DNA of 64,000 nt from Euclidia mi (taxonomy: Eukaryota > Arthropoda > Insecta > Lepidoptera > Erebidae). Positions 55,233-64,000 of this stretch are shown piece by piece. Location: NCBI GenBank assembly GCA_944739405.2, contig CALYKY020000268.1, positions 1 to 64,000 of the forward strand. Direction: 5' to 3'. The first letter of the stretch is position 1. Each line of letters opens with the position of its first letter. The notes beneath the pieces are model-generated. The model did not search any database. It worked only from the letters and a program-made list of their open reading frames with translations, and had not been told where the DNA came from. The position numbers and the translations under genes are program-made.

Positions 55233-57921
55233 GCCCTTGAGGATCGTACACTGGAATGCCCGCGGCCTGAACAGGAAGGCCGCCCTACTCCGCCCTCTAC
55301 TGCAGGAACAGGACATTGACGTGGCGCTTATAAACGAGACGCACCTGGGACCTGCAGACCAACCACGATTCCCAGGTTTCCTCGTTTATCGGAGGGACGA
55401 AATCTCACCCGAGGGAAGGAGCTACCGCGGACTGGCAGTGCTGATCAAGCGACGAGTCGTACACCAGCCGCTACCTACACCGAACTTTAACACCGTCTAC
55501 ACGCTGGGTGTCGAAGTGCACCTAGGCGGTGCCAACTTACATCTCCACGCCGCTTACAAGCCGCCCGCTACAACGCCAGACGTCGCTGAGCTGCGGTCGC
55601 TCTTGAGCGTGCCGCACCCTGTCATCATAGCGGGCGACTTAAACTGTAAGCACCCAGCGTGGAATTCGTCGAACACAAACCACGCTGGTGTACGACTATT
55701 TAAAGACGCCGAGTCATACGAGTACGTGGTCGCGGGACCGGAGGTACCCACACACTACCCGGACGACCCTACACGGATACCCGACGTACTCGACATCATC
55801 ATACACAACGAGACGCACTGCCAGATACAGCAAGAAGTACTCGACGACGAGCTGTTGTCGGATCACCAACCTGTACTCGTCGTCGTACAGCAGCAACCTA
55901 CGCGGATTGTCCCTCCAGCGCCACGTTACAAACCGGACTGGACCAAATTCGCAGAAACGATTGAGACCACCACACCAACTCGCCCTATCAACTCCGCGGC
56001 CGACGTCGAGACGCTCGCAGCGGAGATCACCGAAGCTATTAAAGGCGCCCTTGTGACTGCCACGACCCCCACCACCCAGAGGAGACTCACTCCTCTGCCG
56101 GCACGCATTCTACGTATGATCGCAGACAAGAGGCGCCTTCGAAGGCAGTGGCAGAGCTCCCGTTGCCCCACGCTGAAAGCCAAACTAAACCGGCTCGCGG
56201 AGAGAGTGAAGGACGAGTTGAGGACCTACACCACCGAGAGCTGGGAGCGCTTTATCGACGACACCAGCGACGACTGGCCGTCACTACACCGGCTATGTCG
56301 TCGCCTCACTAACACCCCAGCTCCGGTGCGCCCGCTGCTACACGCCGACGGGACGCCGAGGTACAAAGCAGCAGACCGCGCGGCCATACTCGCTGGACAT
56401 TTGGAGAGCGTGTTCGCGCCGAACCCAACTGCTGACACGGAACACACCGCAGCAGTCGAGAAACACCTTCGAGACTACTTCGCCACGCCGATAGCTCCCG
56501 AAGAGGACCCTATTTACTTCTCCCCTGGCATGGTGCAGCGTGCCATTCGGCAGACCCAGCCCCGGAAGGCCCCTGGGGCGGATGGGATACCGAACGCAGC
56601 GCTGCGCCGCCTGCCGCACCGTACCGTGGCAGCGCTGGCGCGCCTGTTTACGGGGATCGTCCGCACAGGCGTCTTCCCCACCTGTTGGAAAGAGGGCCGG
56701 ATAATCATGCTGCCCAAGCCAGGCAAGAACACTATGAAGCCTGAGAGCTATCGGCCGATCACCTTGCTGCCCACCATCTCGAAGGTGTTCGAAAAACTCC
56801 TGCTGCGGCACCTCATACCACACATCACGCCCAGACCTGAGCAGTTCGGGTTCCGCGCCGAACACTCAACCACACTACAACTGTCGAGGGTACTGCACCG
56901 GATAGCGGCGGCGCGTAACAAACGCGAGCACGCCGTGGCAGTATTCCTCGACATGGAAAAGGCATTTGACCGAGTATGGCATTCCGGTCTGCTCTACAAG
57001 CTCTCCACCTCTACAGCGCCCCGTCGCGCCGTCAAGACGGTCCAATCGTTTCTGCACAACAGGACATTCAGAGTGGCAGTGGAACAGGAGTTATCCGAGC
57101 TCCACACCATCTCCGCCGGAGTCCCGCAGGGCTCATGTCTCTCGCCTGTGCTCTACACACGCTTCACCGACGACATCCCCGTCGCCGAGGGCACCGAACT
57201 GGCCCTGTACGCTGATGACGCGGCGTACATCACTACAAGCATCAACGCCTACCACGCCGCGTCTAAGATGCAGCGCACCCTCGACCTACTACCTCGCTGG
57301 CTATCGCAATGGCGACTGTCGGTGAACGTGGGTAAGTCACAGGCGATTCTATTTAGCTCAAAACGAGACCATCCACTGCCACTCCAACTACAGGACGGGT
57401 TCATCCCGTGGACGAGGACGGTGAAGTACCTGGGGGTCACTCTCGACCGCCTACTCACCCTTGAGTCGCACGTCCGCCAAGTCGTCGCGCAGGTCCGCAC
57501 TACGAGAGCGCTATTGCGTCCAGTGCTCCGCTCCAGACTCCCGCTACGCGTCAAGCTGGGGGTGTACAAAACGTATGTACGCCCCCGGCTCACCTACGCC
57601 GCCCCCGCCTGGTTCGCGCTCACGAGCGAGACGAACAAGGCCCGCCTCCGCGCGCAGCAATCACTCACGCTGCGCGCCATCGTAGGTGCCCCCCGCACCG
57701 TACGTAACGCCGTGATCCAGCGGGACACGCGAATAGAGAGCCTGGACGCCTACATCCGCCGTCTGTCCGTGGGGATGTTCGAGCGAGCCGACGCCTCGGC
57801 CTGGGACCACGTCCGGGACCTGGCCCCCTGGCACGCTCGCCCCCCGGACAAGAAGAAGCTGCCGCGAGACCTGCTCATCGACCCCGACGACTCCGAGGAC
57901 ACCACGGTCACCCCCAGGTAA
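55222..57921 (+). CDS. Jockey ORF2: AP endonuclease and reverse transcriptase
   Basis: 899 codons from ATG 55222. Residues 1-225 form an AP-like endonuclease that nicks the target: 'VHWNARGL', 'INETHLG' (metal-binding Glu), 'AGDLNCKHPAWNS', 'LSDHQPV'. Residues ~440-720 form the RT: 'RKAPGADGIPNAAL', 'YRPITLLPTISKVFEKLL', 'FLDMEKAFDRVWH', 'GVPQGSCLSPVLY', catalytic 'LALYADDAAYI', 'VKYLGVTLD'. No RNase H domain, as usual for Jockey. The start overlaps the ORF1 stop as ATGAACAGTAA, which suggests translation by termination-reinitiation. No stops or shifts; all key residues present. Confidence 0.93.
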   Translation: MNSKPLRIVHWNARGLNRKAALLRPLLQEQDIDVALINETHLGPADQPRFPGFLVYRRDEISPEGRSYRGLAVLIKRRVVHQPLPTPNFNTVYTLGVEVHLGGANLHLHAAYKPPATTPDVAELRSLLSVPHPVIIAGDLNCKHPAWNSSNTNHAGVRLFKDAESYEYVVAGPEVPTHYPDDPTRIPDVLDIIIHNETHCQIQQEVLDDELLSDHQPVLVVVQQQPTRIVPPAPRYKPDWTKFAETIETTTPTRPINSAADVETLAAEITEAIKGALVTATTPTTQRRLTPLPARILRMIADKRRLRRQWQSSRCPTLKAKLNRLAERVKDELRTYTTESWERFIDDTSDDWPSLHRLCRRLTNTPAPVRPLLHADGTPRYKAADRAAILAGHLESVFAPNPTADTEHTAAVEKHLRDYFATPIAPEEDPIYFSPGMVQRAIRQTQPRKAPGADGIPNAALRRLPHRTVAALARLFTGIVRTGVFPTCWKEGRIIMLPKPGKNTMKPESYRPITLLPTISKVFEKLLLRHLIPHITPRPEQFGFRAEHSTTLQLSRVLHRIAAARNKREHAVAVFLDMEKAFDRVWHSGLLYKLSTSTAPRRAVKTVQSFLHNRTFRVAVEQELSELHTISAGVPQGSCLSPVLYTRFTDDIPVAEGTELALYADDAAYITTSINAYHAASKMQRTLDLLPRWLSQWRLSVNVGKSQAILFSSKRDHPLPLQLQDGFIPWTRTVKYLGVTLDRLLTLESHVRQVVAQVRTTRALLRPVLRSRLPLRVKLGVYKTYVRPRLTYAAPAWFALTSETNKARLRAQQSLTLRAIVGAPRTVRNAVIQRDTRIESLDAYIRRLSVGMFERADASAWDHVRDLAPWHARPPDKKKLPRDLLIDPDDSEDTTVTPR

Positions 57922-58420
57922 CCGCCACCTCTAACCGGGTAGAACCCGCTCTTCCCCACTGTTGCAGGTGACCGCCCCTTTCCGCGCGACATCTGTGCGT
58001 ATGACGCGCATACGTGCATCATGTGCGCGCGCGGGCGACCACCGCAACAGCGGCCGCCTACACTACACCACACACAAGACGCCAACACCACCACCATCAA
58101 CACTGACATACCTCACAGAGGCCGCACGTAAGCCGCCGTCCGCGTCGCTGGCTACACGGAGCTGGGCCTCCCCCGGTTCGCCGGGGGTCTCACCTGGCTC
58201 GTGCTGACCGCCCGGACGGCGTGAAGTGTGCACGGCCCTGTGAATAACACAATCCATTGACGACGACACTGTAGGGCATACAGCCCGCCCCAACTACCTG
58301 CCCTTTATTGAAGGGGCAGCGACCAGAGACCGCTGGAGAAGGGCACAGGCCCTGTACCAGCCTCCGCCAACCCTCTAGGGGGTTGCGTGAAGACCCGACT
58401 GGAAAGCGCTCAGTCGTTGC

Positions 58421-58644
58421 CCATCGTTCCTGAGGATGCCTCGTGCAGAGGCGAAACACGTGTCGAAGAATAGTCGGCGCATACAGCGGGATACTGCAAG
58501 TCAGGTATCTTCCTGGAACCCATACCATTCCTATATCCCTTATCCTTTTAGAGGAGTTCGATATTGTCAACCTTTTTCTATTGCAATAGTTGGGGTGGTC
58601 AATTCGAGGGTGCGTGGTGGGTTCCTCTTTCCTTCCATTAGGTT
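58421..58644 (+). repeat. Penelope pLTR, right
   Basis: Pairs with 50739-50961 in opposite orientation. The ribozyme lies at its inner end and ttccattaggtt at its outer end, directly followed by the target duplication. Confidence 0.9.
58424..58467 (+). ncRNA. Hammerhead ribozyme motif, right pLTR
   Basis: Same motif as in the left pLTR, plus strand: core ctgagga at 58430-58436, stem II gcctc/gaggc, gaaac at 58453-58457, predicted cleavage after gtc at 58464. Confidence 0.75.
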
Positions 58645-58659
58645 ATAAATGATTGCTAT

Positions 58660-58897
58660 TATGTAAAGTCGCATAGATACAAATAGTTTAACAATTGTAT
58701 GTAGCAATAAGGAAACCAGCAGTTACCCTTGTGTAAGAGAATGTTAGAAATTAAGGATATCAAAACTAAGTAAAATGTAAAATAGTATAATAAAGTAACT
58801 ATACAATAGTATGAGCAAATAATGTAAAGGAAAAATTGTAAATAAAGAAAGAACAAAAATGGGAAATAAATAAAAAGCAAACCCTGACACACCCTCC
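58660..58897 (+). other. R1-like copy 2: 3' UTR remainder
   Basis: AT-rich continuation of the R1-like 3' region after the Penelope insertion; ends aaataaaaagcaaaccctg, similar to the end of copy 1 near 39270. No gene; the minus frame 58659-58892 is low complexity. Confidence 0.55.
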
Positions 58898-59494
58898 TGT
58901 TTGAAATAGAATTAGTTTTTATTATAAGTCAAATCGATTAGATCGATTGAGTAACATTTTGTTTAGTCTATTGAAAATTTCTGACAATGGTCACACTGAA
59001 CTGTCACTTCCGTTGGCGCCTTGAAAAATTAACACGCCGTTTGGACTTTCGCGTGCCTTGAACCTAATTATAATAATTGATCGCCCTTTGAATTAACGCG
59101 AATTGAATTAACTTGCAAATACGTAATTGGCGCTTTTGACTTCCGGCAAAGTTTGTTGTAAATTGATGACATATTGAACTTTTGTGAAAAGTTTTGTGAA
59201 CCGCAAAAGTGCATCGTGGTCTGGAGAAGGACTTCGCCGAATTGTATACTGGTATCTATTGATTCTCTTATTATTTTGGCCAAAATTATGAGTTAATCCT
59301 ATAGGTCCACTTCAAGAACATCACCAGGATATATAAGGTAAAATTTTCATATAACTACATTATAATTTGTCATCGCTGAGAATCTCAGCAATATATGTCA
59401 GACATTTGATTGCTTTAGGACAACTGGATGAATATAAATTAGCTTCCACTGTGCCTACAACCAATTCCCAGTAAGCCTACGGTAATTCTAGACA
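58898..59494 (+). mobile_element. BEL/Pao 5' LTR (about 597 bp)
   Basis: Begins tgtttgaaatag and ends attctagaca (TGT...ACA). A primer-binding-site-like tggtagcagagcg follows at 59501. The partner LTR lies beyond the window, so the left boundary rests on the TG start and on the R1-like 3' end stopping there. It contains cgattagatcgattg near 58935. Confidence 0.6.
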
Positions 59495-60233
59495 TATTTT
59501 TGGTAGCAGAGCGTAGTTGAAATTTAGCCGCTGTTGCATTACTGAGTATAAACTCAGATTGGTATGAGCTTGTATCTTATCACCTTGTAGACAGTACTGT
59601 AGTGTTTGTCAGGTCAGTTATTGTCTAAAATACATAATATTTAATTGTATAAGTTGACCTAGATAATTTGAAACACATTGTCACATAACCTCAATCAGTA
59701 ATTGTTGATTTGTATTGTTGAAAAATCTAACTTAAATTTGTTGTTGCATTAATAAGTCAGTTTGTTTGGAAACATAACAGCTGTATGTATCAATAAATTT
59801 AGTAAATTTAGTTTATTGCATATATTCATAAACATTAGAACAACCAACTTGACCTTGCCACTTGGGCGGGTCACATTAATAAACTTTGTTTTGTTATAAT
59901 ATAGATAATATTGCTAGGTAACACATATTCTGTGCTTACTTACTATTGTATATCTCAAATAACACAGCCAGTCTGTCTGTTGCAAATAATTAATTAATTA
60001 ATTTGAAGTTTCAACTTTTAATTTGTTATAAGTTATAACTTTTGATAACTTTGACTTTGTTTTGTGTCAATATATATTGAAACTATTAATTTTGTTGGAC
60101 AGTAGATACCTGTCACTTGCCTGCACTTGCAGTAAACAGGCTAATACTTTGTTGGTTTCAAAGAATTGAGAAAAATTAAGTTTTGATTGTTAATATTGTT
60201 TAACGCTTGTCCGGGCTCTTTTGAAGTTTGATT
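59495..60233 (+). other. BEL/Pao leader with primer-binding site
   Basis: Starts tattttTGGTAGCAGAGCG (site at 59501-59513), followed by ~720 bp of AT-rich non-coding leader up to the gag ATG. ttaattaattaattt occurs at 59987-60004. Confidence 0.6.
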
Positions 60234-61862
60234 ATGTCAGCTATCAAGGACTTGCGTGCGGCTGCTGGTGCTATTGCATCAGATTTGCGCTGGTTTGCCT
60301 CGGCCAGTGCCTTAGTGAACCGGCCTGATCGCCAGCAGGCCTTACTTCAAAGGTACGAGCGGATCGATGATCGCCTGGCAAGTGTGGAACAGCAGTTCCG
60401 CACTTTCAGCGCTTGCTGTCTTGAAGTGTCAGTCACTGATTTCACTGCTGACCAGCGAAATAAGGTCAGTGAAGACTATGCCCAGGTCTTAGACCTGTAT
60501 GATGCTGTCTCCAATAGTGCGAGACAACTAGTTGCCGATAGGGAAGGGCAACCCGGCCTGAAGCAGGAGCTTCCTAGGTTAGCACTGGGGCTGGTGAGTA
60601 GGCTCCCTACTTTGGACCTCCCCCATTTTGATGGCTGCCTAGGAAGCTACCTGGGCTTCATTAATTTGTTCGACAGCCTAGTCAATGATAGGGCTGACCT
60701 TCGGCCGGCACAAAAGTTGGCCTATCTAATGTCGGTTCTGGATGGGGAGGCTAAGGGCCTCATCCAGCATCTGCCCGTGTCTGACGAGGCGTACCAGACG
60801 GCTCGGGACCTAATTACCCGTAGGTACCATAATAAGCGTGGCCTCGCCGATACGCACATCGAGCAGATTTTGGGTTTGCCGACGCTCACCCGGGTCTCTG
60901 GGTTGCGCACCCAACTGTTGAACCCGCTCTTGGTGGCCATCAACGCACTTAAGTGCCTTGACCTGCCCGTAGACCAATGGTCCTATTTATTGGTGCACAT
61001 TGTGTTACAGAAGCTGCCTGCCGACCTGAGGTCGCGTTTTGAACAGCGCTTTGGTGGGGATAGCGCGACCCATCTGCCCCCCTCTGCTGACCTGGAGAGG
61101 TTCCTGGAGGATGAGTGCCGGGTCTTGAACAACTCCGGTGGTGACACGCCGGCTAAGACGCAGCCGCCCAAGGTCAAGGAGCAGGCTCGCGTTCACACCC
61201 GAGCCAATGTTGACCGGCGCCCTCCTCGCTTTGCAGTCACGCAGAGCCCAGTGGAGTGCTCTTACTGCAAGGTCACGGGGCACAGAACGGCCAGTTGTAG
61301 GGCATTCTTGGACCTACATGTCGCCTCTCGTAGGCGCATCGCGAATGCCCGCCGCCTTTGCTTCTCTTGCTTAGGGTCCCACTACCAGCGAGACTGCCCA
61401 AACTCTCGCCCCTGTCCTCACTGTGGAGGACAGCATTTGGACATTCTCTGTATGAATGCCAGAGAGGTTGGCCGCTTGTCCAACCAGCCGACGCCGCGCA
61501 CGGGCGGGTGTTTTGAAGGTGGCAACCGAGGCTCACCGGCGCGTAGCCGAGAGTCGCCTCGCTCAATTGATCGCCACTCGCCCCGCTTGGAGAACCGTGG
61601 CGTGCGCACGCCTCCTCTCTCTCGCGCACCTGAATGTGCTGTTCAGCGTCACCAGCACCATGACTGCTGCCCCAGGTATTCCCCTCCTTTGGCGGAGCGT
61701 CCCCGCCTTGACTCGCGCCCACCTCGTTTTGGGCGGGTGCGTCATTATGACCCCCCACAGATGGCGCGCGGATCGAGTCATCGCGCCTTTGAGGACTTCA
61801 AGCCGCACCCTCGTTTTGACTTGCCTGGTCCTGGCCAACGGTCGCCGCCCAGGCAACAATAG
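60234..61862 (+). CDS. BEL/Pao Gag
   Basis: 542 codons from ATG 60234 (ATTATGTCA); the frame is open slightly upstream through a TTG. The N-terminal helical region is followed by the BEL/Pao capsid-type domain: 'LPTLDLPHFDGCLGSYLGF', 'LRPAQKLAYLMSVLDGEA', 'ITRRYHNKRGLADTHIEQIL'. Zinc knuckles come next: 'CSYCKVTGHRTASC', 'CFSCLGSHYQRDC', 'CPHCGGQHLDILC'. An Arg/Pro/Ser-rich tail follows. It forms the particle and binds RNA. The frame ends at TAG (61860-61862), after which the same frame continues without a break into pol. BEL/Pao elements usually have one fused gag-pol frame, so this TAG is either a nonsense mutation or a readthrough stop. Confidence 0.85.
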   Translation: MSAIKDLRAAAGAIASDLRWFASASALVNRPDRQQALLQRYERIDDRLASVEQQFRTFSACCLEVSVTDFTADQRNKVSEDYAQVLDLYDAVSNSARQLVADREGQPGLKQELPRLALGLVSRLPTLDLPHFDGCLGSYLGFINLFDSLVNDRADLRPAQKLAYLMSVLDGEAKGLIQHLPVSDEAYQTARDLITRRYHNKRGLADTHIEQILGLPTLTRVSGLRTQLLNPLLVAINALKCLDLPVDQWSYLLVHIVLQKLPADLRSRFEQRFGGDSATHLPPSADLERFLEDECRVLNNSGGDTPAKTQPPKVKEQARVHTRANVDRRPPRFAVTQSPVECSYCKVTGHRTASCRAFLDLHVASRRRIANARRLCFSCLGSHYQRDCPNSRPCPHCGGQHLDILCMNAREVGRLSNQPTPRTGGCFEGGNRGSPARSRESPRSIDRHSPRLENRGVRTPPLSRAPECAVQRHQHHDCCPRYSPPLAERPRLDSRPPRFGRVRHYDPPQMARGSSHRAFEDFKPHPRFDLPGPGQRSPPRQQ

Positions 61863-63248
61863 GTCATTGACCCCTGCCCTATAACTCCAACCTCCCCCAT
61901 TGAGACCGTTATCCTACCAACGGTTGCTGTTAGGGTCTGGGGACCCACGGGGACCTCTGTTGTTGTCCGTGCTATATTGGACACAGATTCACAAGGTTGC
62001 ATTGTTTCCACTTATTTGGTAGGGCAGGTTAAATTAAATATGGGTTCTTTTCCAAATTGTATACGGGGCATAGGGGACGTAGCCTCTAATGTTGAAGGGC
62101 AAGTTAAGGTTTTGTTTGGCCCTGTTGAATCTTCACACCCGAGGATTAGAACCTCGGCTATTGTGCTGAAGAATATTTTGGGCATGCATCCACAGAAACA
62201 GCTACCTGCTGCTGTGGTGAATTTGACATCGGGATTGGAACTGGCAGACCCCAAATTTGACACACCGGGACAAATCGACTTGTTGATTGGCTCTGATGTC
62301 CTCGGTGGAATTTTGATTGGTGGGAAACGGGTCTTGGTGCCAAATGGTTTGACTCTATTTGAGATTGTTGACAACTCCGCCATGATGGCTGTTCTCGGCG
62401 TTCAGTACAGACCAGTCCAAGACATCTTAACATATAACGTAGACTTGAAATTGCCGTGTTCTTTGACTAAACGTCTCGTATTGTCTACTGTCGCCAGAAC
62501 CTTTGATCCGAATGGTTGGATCTGTCCAATTATATTTTGGGCAAAATGCTTCTTGCAGAAGCTTTGGACAGCAGGATTGACCTGGGACGAACCTCTGCAC
62601 CGCACTCTTGTTGAGGAATGGACCTCCTTTGTATCCTCACTTCCTGCCGTCAACGAGATCTCCTTGCCTCGTCCCATCCTTCCTCCCGGGAAGTACAAGG
62701 CCACCCTTCACGGGTTTTGTGACGCCTCGGAACGTGGTCACGCGGCCGTGGTGTACTTGCGCACAGTCAGTGCCTCAGGTCAGGTGAGAGTCTCCCTGAT
62801 CATGGCGAAGAGCAAGGTAGCACCCCTTCGGACATCTTTGACCATTCCGAAATTGGAGCTCTCGGGAGCAGCACTACTTGTACGCTTATTGAACCACGTG
62901 TCTAGTACTTTGGGTAAAAGCATTTGTATTAGTGGGACCTACGCCTGGACAGACAGCCAAATTGTACTTTGTTGGTTGAAGGCGTCTGTCCACACCTTGG
63001 AGGTATTTGTCGCTAATCGCGTTTCCCAAATCCAGAAATCCGAAGTCAAACTTGTTTGGAGACACGTGCCAGGTGAGCTCAACCCCGCTGATTGTGCCTC
63101 GCGCGGATGCTTGACGCCTAGTTTGATAGGTCATTCGCTGTGGTGGGATCCGGAATGGTTGAGTCGACCAGAAATTGATTGGCCTCGAATGCCAGTTTTG
63201 AATACTTCTAATTTCGTAATCGTTACAGCTCCTTCGACAAGTTGTTAG
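61863..63248 (+). pseudogene. BEL/Pao Pol with reverse transcriptase deleted
   Basis: In frame with gag after the TAG. The protease region has 'VVVRAILDTDSQGCIV', where the expected D-[ST]-G reads D-T-D, so the active-site Gly is lost. The next blocks ('IDLLIGSDVLGGIL') are protease C-terminal. At about residue 130 from 61977 the sequence passes directly to 'MAVLGVQYRP..DILTYNVDL' and 'FDPNGWICPIIFWAKCFLQ', which in BEL/Pao lie after the RT. The whole RT, including its YVDD, is absent yet the frame is maintained. RNase H follows: 'LHGFCDASERGHAAVVYL', 'LELSGAALLVRLL', 'AWTDSQIVLCWL', 'RHVPGELNPADCASRG'. A one-base shift near 63226 ends it. Confidence 0.85.
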
Positions 63249-64000
63249 GTGTTACTGCTTGGATAAAGCGTTTTGTTTTTAATTTAAGGCACCCACAACA
63301 GAAACGACTGACACCGTTTCTCTCACCACAGGAACGACAGGAGTCCCTCACCTTTTGGGTTCGTTCTGTGCAATTGGCGCATTTTGAAAGGGAGATTGCT
63401 ATCCTTAAATCAGGGAGATCGAAATTGTCGGGAGCTGTCTCTAAATTGAACCCCTTTTTGGACGATACGGGTCTCTTGCGCGTTGGAGGACGTCTCAAGA
63501 ACGCCAACCTCCCTTACGGGGCTCGTCACCCCCTTTTGTTACCTAAGGACGGTCATTTGGTACGCTTGTTGGTAACTGACCGTCACCTTAAAAATTCGCA
63601 TGCTGGTTGTAATGCTTTGTTGGCCATTTTGCAACGCGAGTTTTGGATTTTGTCTGCCCGAAGAATTATTCGGAGTGTAGTCTTTCGCTGCATCCCTTGC
63701 TATAAGCTCAAGGCTTCTACCATGCAGCCCTTGATGGGAGACTTACCGGCAGATCGCGTAACTGAGAGCAGGACGTTTGACGGTGTTGGCACGGACTTCG
63801 CTGGTCCCTTTTTGGTGAAAACGTCGACACTTCGAAACAGCAAGACTGTTAAGGCCTACTTGTGCGTTTTTGTTTGTCTCTCCACAAAGGCCGTACACTT
63901 AGAACTGGTCTCCTCGCTTACGACCGAGGCGTTTGTAGCCACATTTGACAGATTTGTATCCCGCAGAGGGCTGCCTTCCTTGATCTGTTCTGACTGCGGC
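63227..64000 (+). pseudogene. BEL/Pao integrase, N-terminal part, runs off window
   Basis: An open frame of 258 codons to the last base, in a different frame from 61863-63248. Begins 'SSFDKLLGVTAWIKRF', the usual BEL/Pao linker. Then 'RHPLLLPKDGH', the zinc-binding 'HLKNSHAGCNALL...CIPCYKLK' (H-H-C-C), the first catalytic Asp in 'GVGTDFAGPF', and 'STKAVHLELV'. The second catalytic Asp is just reached in 'LICSDCG' at the window edge. The core and 3' LTR lie outside. Confidence 0.9.

Larger units (their letters stand above)
52735..58399 (+). mobile_element. Full-length Jockey-type LINE, 5.67 kb
   Basis: Flanked by the 12-bp direct repeat tggaaagcgctc (52723-52734 and 58400-58411), it sits in the C-terminal tail of the Penelope gene. 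It has a short 5' leader, ORF1 and ORF2 both intact, and a ~480-bp GC-rich 3' UTR. Unusually it ends without poly-A; the last 60 bp contain the hairpin caaccctctagggggttg. GC content is strikingly higher than that of the AT-rich neighbours. The only element in the window that looks coding-competent. Confidence 0.85.
50699..58644 (+). mobile_element. Penelope-like element (7.95 kb with nested elements)
   Basis: Bounded by the 15-bp duplication ataaatgattgctat (50684-50698 and 58645-58659). Inside are a 40-nt tail (50699-50738), a pLTR (50739-50961, inverted), a 5'-truncated coding region, and a second pLTR (58421-58644, opposite orientation). Inverted pLTRs with a one-sided ~35-40-nt tail and a target duplication of this size are the described Penelope plan. 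Without the 833-bp TIR element and the 5.7-kb Jockey element it would be only about 1.4 kb. It landed in the 3' region of R1-like copy 2, whose sequence resumes at 58660. Confidence 0.9.

Noticed and set aside
52757..55316. Long minus-strand frames opposite Jockey ORF1
   Set aside because: GC-rich, low-complexity shadows of ORF1 with no domain; the plus strand has clear zinc knuckles.

Overview
This is eukaryotic, insect-type DNA, most likely from a moth or butterfly. Pointers to Lepidoptera are the recurring 'agcttttgcccgcggcttcgc' type motif, several tRNA-headed SINEs, SINE/LINE tails ending in (TATG)n, and the mix of R1, Jockey, Penelope, BEL/Pao, Gypsy, Harbinger and Spy-like elements. 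I found no host gene, rRNA, tRNA gene or CRISPR array. Nearly everything assignable is a mobile element or tandem repeat, most of it broken, and the only intact genes are the two ORFs of a Jockey-type retrotransposon. Such density of nested insertions suggests heterochromatin; W chromosome or pericentromere is possible but unproven.

Layout. 1-8.2 kb: SINE/LINE tails, then a macrosatellite with a ~1.47-kb unit (946-8167). Unit 2 is split by a 3.4-kb Spy-like DNA transposon (inserted AAA^TTT, no target-site duplication) and by a miniature Penelope-like element. 8.28-12.69 kb: about 29 copies of a ~154-bp satellite. 12.7-18.1 kb: relics (Gypsy integrase scrap, SINE head, LTR, R1 scrap, 53-bp minisatellite, a diverged element with inverted-repeat ends). 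18.1-21.2 kb: a PIF/Harbinger transposon with TAA target duplications, an internal deletion that removed the 5' parts of both its genes, and a nested RTE-type LINE.

21.9-39 kb: R1-like retrotransposon copy 1, split in ORF1 by an 11.9-kb Gypsy element on the minus strand. That Gypsy carries a second Spy-like element in its integrase, a 789-bp MITE in its protease, a SINE beside gag, and an apparently perfect 3,369-bp tandem duplication. 39.9-43.7 kb: a 1.47-kb near-perfect inverted repeat containing a LINE 3' end in each arm. 44.1-44.3 kb: a BED zinc-finger relic.

44.6-58.9 kb: R1-like copy 2, broken by a 389-bp insert and an 832-bp TIR element in ORF1. A 7.95-kb Penelope-like element lies in its 3' region, with hammerhead-ribozyme-bearing inverted pLTRs and a 15-bp target duplication. 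The Penelope element in turn holds a second copy of the TIR element (833 bp) and the complete 5.7-kb Jockey element. 58.9-64 kb: a BEL/Pao LTR retrotransposon running off the window, with its reverse transcriptase deleted in frame.

These genes do not form a pathway. The window reads as a history: R1 copies landed, were hit by Gypsy and Penelope, and these were hit by Spy-like, MITE, TIR and Jockey elements. Nesting gives the relative order, and empty sites plus conserved reading frames across insertions fix several boundaries to the base.
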